Source: Planctomycetaceae bacterium
GTDB lineage: Bacteria; Planctomycetota; Planctomycetia; Pirellulales; Thermoguttaceae
DNA length: 5,437 nucleotides
Direction: 5' to 3'
Assembly: GCA_015062085.1 (NCBI GenBank)
Contig: SUVI01000200.1
Coordinates: 1 to 5,437, forward strand
Positions 1 to 4,956 of the stretch are shown here, piece by piece (the stretch's first letter is position 1; every line of letters begins with the position of its first letter). Under the pieces are notes generated by a model. That model made no database searches. It was not told where the DNA came from and saw only the letters and a program-made list of their open reading frames with translations. The position numbers were made by a program, and so were the translations under genes.

Positions 1-545
1 CGTCCGGAAACCATGAATTCAGCCAGTATGTGGGCGAAGCCAAAGAGGATGCCGCGTACAAAGCGCAAAGTTATGCGTGGGTCCAGAGTGCGTTTCCGAA
101 TGACCTGACGTTTTGTTCGCGGACGATCAACGGCGTGAATTTTGTGGCGGTGGACGACGTCTACTATGATTTCACGCCAGCTCAGCTGAAACTCTTCAAG
201 AAAGAGGTCGAAAAGGGGCTTCCGATCGTGATGCTCTGCCATTGCCCGCTCTACACTCCGGAACTTTTCGAATCCAGAATGAACCAGCGCGGTGCCCACT
301 GTGCGTACCTCACGGGCGTTCCGGAATCGCTCATGGAAAAATACGCACCCCATCGCCGCGATCAGCAGAAACCGAATGCCGCGACGCTGGAATTCATGGC
401 ATGGCTCAAAGAACAGCCGCTGGTCAAGGCGATCCTGTGCGGGCACATTCACGATTTTTGGAGCGGTCCGTTCTCACAGTACACGATGCAGTACTCTGTC
501 GGTGCCGGTTACCAAGGAAAGGCATACGAGATCACGTTCTCCTGA
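1..545 (+). CDS. Calcineurin-like metallophosphoesterase, 5'-truncated (C-terminal 180 residues)
   Basis: The frame is open from the window edge (first full codon at 3) to TGA at 543-545, so the start lies outside. The visible protein opens with SGNHE, the GNH(D/E) motif whose Asn and His bind metal and phosphate in the calcineurin-like phosphoesterase fold. About 70 residues later comes VMLCHCPLY, the expected conserved-His strand, and near the C-terminus CGHIHDFWSG, the GHxH motif that supplies the last metal ligands. The order and spacing fit the C-terminal half of a dinuclear metal phosphoesterase (PF00149 type). The N-terminal DxH and GDxxD motifs must lie upstream and cannot be checked, nor can a signal peptide. 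The substrate cannot be read from the sequence. A Cys-containing HCP segment and an insert between HCP and GHIH (roughly 60 residues with RRDQQKPN) are family-specific details. The next gene on the same strand starts 184 nt downstream, so co-transcription is possible but unproven. Confidence 0.88.
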   Translation, partial: SGNHEFSQYVGEAKEDAAYKAQSYAWVQSAFPNDLTFCSRTINGVNFVAVDDVYYDFTPAQLKLFKKEVEKGLPIVMLCHCPLYTPELFESRMNQRGAHCAYLTGVPESLMEKYAPHRRDQQKPNAATLEFMAWLKEQPLVKAILCGHIHDFWSGPFSQYTMQYSVGAGYQGKAYEITFS

Positions 546-729
546 TCGTCCGTGAATTTTTAAATGTGCGGTCTCTTCCGCTGCAGTGAGCCTGTGCCGT
601 TCTGCATCGGAGGAGACTCGCCGTCGGTCCTGGATCCTGCGTGCAAACTGTTTTCAGAGACCGTCCATTCCCCCCGCCTGCCCAATTTTGAATTTTTCTT
701 TCACCCGCCATTTTTTTGAGGAGGCGCTC
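546..729 (+). other. Intergenic gap between phosphoesterase and ceramidase-like gene
   Basis: This gap of 184 nt holds no convincing gene. A GTG-initiated in-frame extension of the downstream gene (from 586) is open, but its 48 residues are basic, unlike an export signal, and precede the clear ribosome binding site and signal peptide. A weak hairpin, TCACG (532-536) with CGTGA (551-555) and a 14-nt loop, overlaps the phosphoesterase stop and is followed by a short T-run (557-561). It could attenuate transcription, but the stem is only 5 bp. I see no promoter close to consensus here. Confidence 0.4.
718..724 (+). promoter_or_regulatory. Strong ribosome binding site that fixes the start at 730
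   Basis: GAGGAGG lies 5 nt before ATG 730 and is a near-perfect Shine-Dalgarno sequence. It decides in favour of ATG 730 over the longer open frame from GTG 586, because the protein then begins directly with a signal peptide. Confidence 0.85.
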
Positions 730-2187
730 ATGTCCAGGTCGCAGTTTTTGAACCTCGTATTTCGTGTGATTTTCGCGATTTCGGCATTTTTCGCGATTTC
801 GGCCAGTTTTCTGTCTGTGTGTACTGTGCAGGCGCAGGAGCATCCCAAGTACCTGAAAGTCGGTGCGGCTGTCGTGGATTCTACGCCGACGGTCTTTCCG
901 GTGACGGTCAACGGAGGTTTTCTGCCGAGCTATGCGGAGAAGGTCCACGATCCGCTTCACGTTCGCGCCATCGTCATCGATGACGGAACGACGTGTATCG
1001 CGATGCTGACGGCAGACATCTGCATTTTGTCCGACGAAGTGGTCCGTGACGCAAAAGCGGAGATCGTGAAGCGGATCCCGATCCCGGCGGAACGTATCAT
1101 GATCTCCGCGACACACTGCCATAGTGCGCCGGCGGTCGTTCTGACGCACGCGGCGGGGATCGACGAAAACTACCTTCCCCTTTTTCGTGAAAAACTCATC
1201 GAGGCGGCTGTAAAAGCCTACGGAAACCGTCAGGATGCACGGGTCGCGTGGGGAAAAGATTTCGATCCGAAGAACGTTTTTTGTCGACGTTTCCTCATGA
1301 AGGAAGGAAAAGCGTCCTCCGTGGATCCGGACCTCACCGGGTCGACGGGGGATCTGGCGCAAATGAACCCCGGCTCACGGATCGCGGATGCCGTCTGTCG
1401 GACGGGAAATCCAAATCCGGCGGTCTACGTCGTCTCGTTTCAGACTCCGGAAGGAAAACCGCTGGCGCTCATGGCGAACTATTCGACGCACTATGCCGGC
1501 TCTCGGGATATTTCTGCGGATTATTTTGGCGTGTTCTGCGAGGAGATCAAAAAACGTCTGAATGCGGACGATTCATTCTTTGCGGTCCTCACTAACGGCA
1601 CGAGCGGCGATACGAACTGCATCGATTTCTACGATCCGGGACGCACTTTCGACATGTACACGGTCGGAAATTCTGTTGCGGATGCCGCGTTTCGTGCGTG
1701 CGCGAAAATGACCTACCAAGACTGGGTCCCCGTGAAGATGACCGACGTGAAGATGACCGTCCGAATGCGTAAAGGAACGCCGGAGCAGGTCGCTAAAGCG
1801 AAAAAGCATCTTGCCGATTTGGAAGCTGCCGGGAAAGAGGTTTCGACCATCACGGATGCCTACGCGATCAATACGGTCCGGATGGACGGTATGCCGGATC
1901 TGCATGAAGTAACTCTTCAGGCGATCCGCATCGGTGACGTTGGGATCACGATCCTTCCGAATGAAACGTACAGTGCAACGGGCCATACGATCCGTGCTGC
2001 TTCCAAAGCACCTATGACGTACACGATCGGCTTGGCGAACGGCGCGGGCGGGTACTTGCCGACGAAAGAAGATTTCCGTCTCGGCGGGTACACGACCTGG
2101 CGCACGCTCAGCAGCTGGATGGAAGAAGGTGCGGAAGAAAAGATCCGTCTGAAACTCATCGAGATGGTGAACGGACTGTTTGAGTAA
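730..2187 (+). CDS. Secreted neutral/alkaline ceramidase-like hydrolase (catalytic domain only)
   Basis: A 485-residue protein. Residues 1-35 are a signal peptide: basic start, hydrophobic core with FAISA repeated, likely cleavage after VQA (Ala35). The rest matches the N-terminal catalytic domain of neutral/alkaline non-lysosomal ceramidase (PF04734 type), a zinc amidase that in characterised members splits ceramide into sphingosine and fatty acid. Visible family landmarks are KVGAAVVD (43-50), THCHS (128-132, first zinc His), NYSTHYAGS (250-258, second zinc His at 254), NGTSGDTN (289-296, the active-site Ser region), PNETY with Glu412, and GGYLPT with Tyr442; the last two correspond to the Glu and Tyr zinc ligands of the Pseudomonas enzyme. 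The chain ends soon after the GGYTTW and GAEEKI segments, so the C-terminal Ig-like domain of true ceramidases (over 600 residues) is absent. Such short homologues are frequent in planctomycetes and their substrates are mostly unknown, so ceramide cleavage is not assured. It probably acts in the periplasm or outside the cell. It converges on the AMMECR1/Memo gene, with a terminator between them. Confidence 0.88.
   Translation: MSRSQFLNLVFRVIFAISAFFAISASFLSVCTVQAQEHPKYLKVGAAVVDSTPTVFPVTVNGGFLPSYAEKVHDPLHVRAIVIDDGTTCIAMLTADICILSDEVVRDAKAEIVKRIPIPAERIMISATHCHSAPAVVLTHAAGIDENYLPLFREKLIEAAVKAYGNRQDARVAWGKDFDPKNVFCRRFLMKEGKASSVDPDLTGSTGDLAQMNPGSRIADAVCRTGNPNPAVYVVSFQTPEGKPLALMANYSTHYAGSRDISADYFGVFCEEIKKRLNADDSFFAVLTNGTSGDTNCIDFYDPGRTFDMYTVGNSVADAAFRACAKMTYQDWVPVKMTDVKMTVRMRKGTPEQVAKAKKHLADLEAAGKEVSTITDAYAINTVRMDGMPDLHEVTLQAIRIGDVGITILPNETYSATGHTIRAASKAPMTYTIGLANGAGGYLPTKEDFRLGGYTTWRTLSSWMEEGAEEKIRLKLIEMVNGLFE
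768..803 (+). repeat. 18-bp tandem duplication inside the signal peptide
   Basis: Two adjacent 18-bp units, 768-785 and 786-803, share the core TTTCGCGATTTCGGC (771-785 and 789-803) exactly. They encode IFAISA then FFAISA, the hydrophobic core of the ceramidase-like signal peptide. The near identity at DNA level, including third positions, points to a recent in-frame duplication that lengthened the core by six residues. Confidence 0.8.
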
Positions 2188-2257
2188 AACGTCTTTATTC
2201 TGAGGGGGAAATCGAGGCCGGAAGTGCATTTTTCCCGAAGCTTTGCAAAAAATCTGC

Positions 2258-2297
2258 AAAAAAAGAGACGGCGTGTTTGCGTCGTCTCTCGTTTTTT
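2258..2297. terminator. Bidirectional intrinsic terminator between convergent genes
   Basis: Seven A (2258-2264) lead into GAGACGGCG (2265-2273), a 6-nt loop TGTTTG, the complement CGTCGTCTC (2280-2288), then TCG and six T (2292-2297). The stem is 9 bp with one G-U wobble, and A2264 with T2289 adds a tenth pair. Read on +, it ends transcription about 70 nt after the ceramidase-like stop. Read on -, the A-run becomes a U-tract about 37 nt after the AMMECR1/Memo stop at 2334. Both orientations have the stem plus U-tract form of a Rho-independent terminator. Confidence 0.85.
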
Positions 2298-2333
2298 GAA
2301 TGGAACTTTGGGTACGTTTTTTCGGTCTGAGAA

Positions 2334-4337
2334 CTATTCAAAAAGCATCCCGCAGAAACCGACGTTTCTTTGGACTCCGTTCTTGCTTTCCACGCTTTGG
2401 GGGTGCCCGACGAGGTGCGAGCGGTTCAGAAGTCCCAGTTCACGCAGCGTCAGCATGAGGAAAGCACACGGAAGAACGCTGGTCAGCGGGGCTTTTTTCT
2501 CCCGGACGGCCGCCAGCATTTTTTCCGGGTCGAGTGCCGTCATTGCTTCCACGATGGTCTCGTCCAAACGCGGCGTTTGTTTCGGATCTGCGTAGAGACT
2601 TAGGTCGGAGGCTGCCAGAAGTGTGGGACGCTGCGGCAGAGTCTGGATCCACGCAGCCAGCTGTTTTGCCGCAGTTTCCAGTTTTCGTACTCCTCCCTGC
2701 ATGACTGCACCGACGACGTGAGCACCGGGGGCAAGATGCGAAAGGAACGGCAGGACGACTTCGATGCCGTATTCCCGCTCATGGGCAAGTGAATCGAGCT
2801 GGAATGATTCGACGGCTTCCGTCATGGCACGGCTCAAGTTCACGTCGCCTTCCATGGGACGTCCGGGAAGATTCCAGCGCGGGTTGGGGCAGACTCCCCA
2901 ATCGACGCCGAGGGCTTGATATTTCGGCGCAAAAATCAGGATCCGGTTTCCCAATTCCATTTGTTCCAAAGTCTGCGCGATCAGTTTTCCGGCAAACGGC
3001 CAACCGCCGTGAGGAATGACGGCTCCGGAGAACGCTTTCTTTTCGATGGTTTCCGAAGAGAAGAAACTGCTACGCATCGTTTCCATCTCCTGAACGTTCG
3101 CAGGATAGAAGGCGCCGGCTGCGATCGCGGGACGCGGTGTGTCCTTCACCATCGGCTTCTGGACCGTCGTGGTCATGAACGCGATGTCGGTGCACGCGAC
3201 CTGGACGGAGAGGATCGTCGTCGATTCGTCACGGTCAAAATGCGAATTTTTCAAAACGTCTTCCAGAATGCTCTGAGGATCTTTGCCGGGTGCGTATCCG
3301 AGGATCCACTTTCCGAAATGAAGTGCCAAGATCCCGTGCCGGCGAGTATCCAGTTCGGAAACATCTGCGGTCTGCGCATCACCGAGATTCTTGGGATCCC
3401 AGAAAATGCATAATGCCGTCTTTTGAAGATCCGCGGGCTGAAGTTTGTTCTGACGCATGGCGAGAGAGGCATTTTGGGAAAGTCCAAGGAGCGTCGCCTG
3501 GAGCGGCTGAGGGTGGTTCAGGTGAAGCTGCGCGCAGTCCGCACTGAGCGATTTCAGACGCACACGCAGACATGCTCCGCTGATCTTGCCGTCGTAAGCA
3601 CTCGGAAGGTAGTAGTCCGGGATCCGATTCTCGAACTGCTTGATGATGTTCCGATAGCAGTGGTCTGCGAGCAGTGCAAGATCCTTTTGGCCGGGGCCTT
3701 TCGGCGGCTGGAGGATGTGGGTGAGTTCCTGCGGAAATTTTTCTTTCAGATTTCCGGAAAAGACCATTCCCTGAAAACGGAAGACCATCGTTTCTGCTTC
3801 CAGCCAGGAATTTGCGGAAATGTGTGCTTTCCGGCAGGCTTCTTCGAGAAATCCGCGGGCGTCGAGTTTCTTTTCCGGGGCGGTATCCGGGAGAAGGAGA
3901 CCGCGATGCTCTCCGCGAACTACCAGAAGACCATGACGTCCAACTTCGATGTATTGAGGCCGCTCTTCCGGTTTGGAACCGATGAGTTCTGGACTGAAAA
4001 GGATCCAGACTTCGAACTGGAGGTCGTTGATCTCGTGATTTTCAAGAGGCGGGAATCGAAGGTCTTCAAGTGCAGCCCGACGCGCTGCCGTGTTGAGTGC
4101 TTCCCAAAGCGGAATGGAATCCCCCATGCAGCCGCTCTGTGCACGGACTTGGCGGAATCGTTTCAGAGTCACGAAAACTCCGTAAACCGGTACGCTGCCT
4201 GCACCTTTAAGATCCTGTTCTTCGATCTCGTTTTCGATTCGGCAAATAGTCAGACCGACTTTTCGGCCGGCAGCCTCGAGGAGCGCCGTTTTTTGTTCCT
4301 CGTTGAGCTGCGGAGGCACGTTCATCGATTTATTCAT
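2334..4337 (-). CDS. AMMECR1 / AMMECR1-like / Memo-like fusion protein (AmmeMemoRadiSam-type A+B)
   Basis: A 667-residue, apparently cytoplasmic protein without signal peptide or membrane segment. Residues about 11-193 form an AMMECR1 domain (PF01871 type): YGVFVTLK (52-59), SGCMG (68-72) in place of the usual RGCIG, a long helix ending AALEDLRFPPL (88-98), FEVWILFSPELI (108-119), VGRHGLLVV, RGLLLP, and FLEEACRKA (163-171). Residues about 216-388 resemble a second, eroded copy (see findings). Residues about 401-667 form a Memo-like domain (PF01875 type): PAIAAGAFYP (403-412), IPHGGWPFAG (441-450, cf. SHAGY), YGIEVVLPFL (523-532), AASDLSLY (575-582). Memo domains are related to extradiol dioxygenases; metal-ligand positions here are mostly replaced. 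AMMECR1, Memo and a radical SAM protein make up the uncharacterised AmmeMemoRadiSam system; no radical SAM gene is in this window. The function is unknown. ATG 4337 is the only long start, because an in-frame TAG lies at 4356-4358; the ribosome site is weak (GTGAG, 6 nt before). Met5 (ATG at 4325) is an alternative. Confidence 0.88.
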   Translation of the reverse strand: MNKSMNVPPQLNEEQKTALLEAAGRKVGLTICRIENEIEEQDLKGAGSVPVYGVFVTLKRFRQVRAQSGCMGDSIPLWEALNTAARRAALEDLRFPPLENHEINDLQFEVWILFSPELIGSKPEERPQYIEVGRHGLLVVRGEHRGLLLPDTAPEKKLDARGFLEEACRKAHISANSWLEAETMVFRFQGMVFSGNLKEKFPQELTHILQPPKGPGQKDLALLADHCYRNIIKQFENRIPDYYLPSAYDGKISGACLRVRLKSLSADCAQLHLNHPQPLQATLLGLSQNASLAMRQNKLQPADLQKTALCIFWDPKNLGDAQTADVSELDTRRHGILALHFGKWILGYAPGKDPQSILEDVLKNSHFDRDESTTILSVQVACTDIAFMTTTVQKPMVKDTPRPAIAAGAFYPANVQEMETMRSSFFSSETIEKKAFSGAVIPHGGWPFAGKLIAQTLEQMELGNRILIFAPKYQALGVDWGVCPNPRWNLPGRPMEGDVNLSRAMTEAVESFQLDSLAHEREYGIEVVLPFLSHLAPGAHVVGAVMQGGVRKLETAAKQLAAWIQTLPQRPTLLAASDLSLYADPKQTPRLDETIVEAMTALDPEKMLAAVREKKAPLTSVLPCAFLMLTLRELGLLNRSHLVGHPQSVESKNGVQRNVGFCGMLFE

Positions 4338-4407
4338 AAAAAACTCACTGATTTTCTAAAATTTTTCGGGAATTTCCAAAACGAAACAGGAAAAGCGGCA
4401 GGTCTGG

Positions 4408-4419
4408 AGCAGATCTGCT
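4408..4419. promoter_or_regulatory. 12-bp perfect palindrome in the AMMECR1/Memo leader
   Basis: AGCAGATCTGCT is its own reverse complement. It lies roughly 26-38 nt downstream of the predicted minus-strand transcription start, a position where a dimeric repressor could act. Nearby GATCTG (4413-4418) can also pair with CAGATC (4427-4432) as a short hairpin. A palindrome this long is expected about once by chance in a sequence of this size, so this is only a candidate operator. Confidence 0.25.
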
Positions 4420-4451
4420 GAAAGATCAGATCCCATTCCTTAACAGGATAG

Positions 4452-4480
4452 AATATACGAAAGTTCAACTTTTTTGTAAA
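4452..4480 (-). promoter_or_regulatory. Sigma70-type promoter for the AMMECR1/Memo gene
   Basis: Read on the minus strand, TTTACA (4475-4480) is followed after exactly 17 nt by TATATT (4452-4457). Each box differs from consensus at one base and the spacing is ideal. Transcription would begin near 4445, giving a 5' leader of about 108 nt that carries the palindrome at 4408-4419. Sequence around the -35 box is A/T rich. Confidence 0.6.
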
Positions 4481-4736
4481 TAGGAATTTTGAGAAAACCT
4501 TGATGATAAAAAGGAAGAAGCTTGTTTTTTAGAAAAGAACTCTTTAAAACTGAGACATCTTCAGGAAATTTTTTCAAAAAAGACGTTTTTTATGCCGAAA
4601 ATATCAGAAACGTTTGGCATTTAGGCAGAAATTTAAAGCTCGGATGCTCGTAGACTCTAAAAAATGTTTCGGAAAACTTTTTCAAATCATTTTGGAGAAA
4701 ATTTCCGAAAATTTAAAATTTTTTAGTGAGAAATAC

Positions 4737-4764
4737 TTGATATTTCTTTTGTGTTGAGTATAAT
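4737..4764 (+). promoter_or_regulatory. Strong sigma70-type promoter for the acidic repeat gene
   Basis: TTGATA (4737-4742), a 16-nt spacer, then a perfect TATAAT (4759-4764). The A/T tracts directly upstream (about 4697-4726) could act as an UP element. The predicted start is near 4771, about 185 nt before ATG 4957. This is the best promoter in the window and suggests high expression. Confidence 0.72.
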
Positions 4765-4770
4765 TAAGAG

Positions 4771-4956
4771 CAAATTAGGTCGGTTTGTGCCCTTTGAAGG
4801 GGATAGATGGCCTTGATGATCATTCCTGTTTGGCGATGCTGCGGAATGTTTTGCCGGAGTTGGATTGTGAGTTTCGATTTTTACTTCGGATCGTGTTTTC
4901 TGCAGGATCCTGTATGAAATCAGAAAATAAAAAATTTTTTTATGAAAGGAATCCAA
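4771..4956 (+). other. Long 5' leader of the acidic repeat gene, no known RNA family recognised
   Basis: About 185 nt separate the predicted transcription start from the start codon. The segment from about 4775 to 4915 is less AT-rich than its surroundings. It contains CCCT-TTGA-AGGG (4789-4800), a compact hairpin; CATTCC (4821-4826) able to pair with GGAATG (4843-4848); the 8-bp palindrome ATGATCAT (4815-4822); and the palindrome CAGGATCCTG (4903-4912). It then turns into an A/T tract just before the ribosome site. I could not match it to a riboswitch or leader-RNA family by eye. It may be an mRNA-stabilising or regulatory leader, or simply an untranslated spacer. Confidence 0.35.
4945..4950 (+). 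promoter_or_regulatory. Ribosome binding site that selects ATG 4957
   Basis: AAAGGA ends 6 nt before ATG 4957. An in-frame ATG at 4942 overlaps this site and has only A/T runs upstream, so the start at 4957, which gives the cleaner signal peptide MKKVNVALSV, is preferred. Confidence 0.7.

Larger units (their letters stand above)
4338..4956. other. AT-rich divergent intergenic region
   Basis: This 619-bp region separates the divergent AMMECR1/Memo and acidic-repeat genes and has no credible coding sequence. It holds a promoter on each strand, a 12-bp palindrome, an inverted pair of AT-rich elements (4344-4381 and 4690-4730) and a leader of about 185 nt before the repeat gene. The middle part (about 4485-4685) is full of A and T runs. 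One imperfect hairpin there (4592-4599 with 4613-4620, 13-nt loop) has no T-run directly after it on the + strand. Small open frames over 4723-5039 on either strand look like chance: they overlap the promoter, leader or start of the repeat gene and show no recognisable domain. Confidence 0.7.

Noticed and set aside
532..561. Possible terminator after the phosphoesterase gene
   Set aside because: Only a 5-bp stem with a 14-nt loop and a short T-run, overlapping the stop codon. Too weak to call as a terminator.
586..729. GTG-started N-terminal extension of the ceramidase-like protein
   Set aside because: It would bury the signal peptide behind 48 basic residues. ATG 730 has a near-perfect Shine-Dalgarno sequence at the right spacing.
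532..1362. 276-codon open frame on the minus strand opposite the ceramidase-like gene
   Set aside because: The encoded sequence is rich in Arg and His and resembles no family. The plus strand has a signal peptide, a ribosome site and conserved catalytic motifs across the same interval.
1573..2259. 228-codon minus-strand frame spanning the end of the ceramidase-like gene
   Set aside because: Arg-rich shadow of the conserved plus-strand coding sequence. It starts within the convergent intergenic region beside the terminator and has no supporting motifs.
3423..4421. 332-codon plus-strand open frame opposite the AMMECR1/Memo gene
   Set aside because: No recognisable domain and no ribosome site. 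The minus strand carries clear AMMECR1 motifs in the same place, so this is a shadow frame.
4592..4620. Imperfect hairpin ATGCCGAA / TTTGGCAT in the intergenic region
   Set aside because: Large loop, one wobble pair and no T-run directly after it on the plus strand. Not a terminator and not a recognised RNA motif.
4723..4956. 77-codon minus-strand frame over the promoter and leader of the repeat gene
   Set aside because: It overlaps a near-consensus plus-strand promoter, has low-complexity ends and no recognisable domain or ribosome site.
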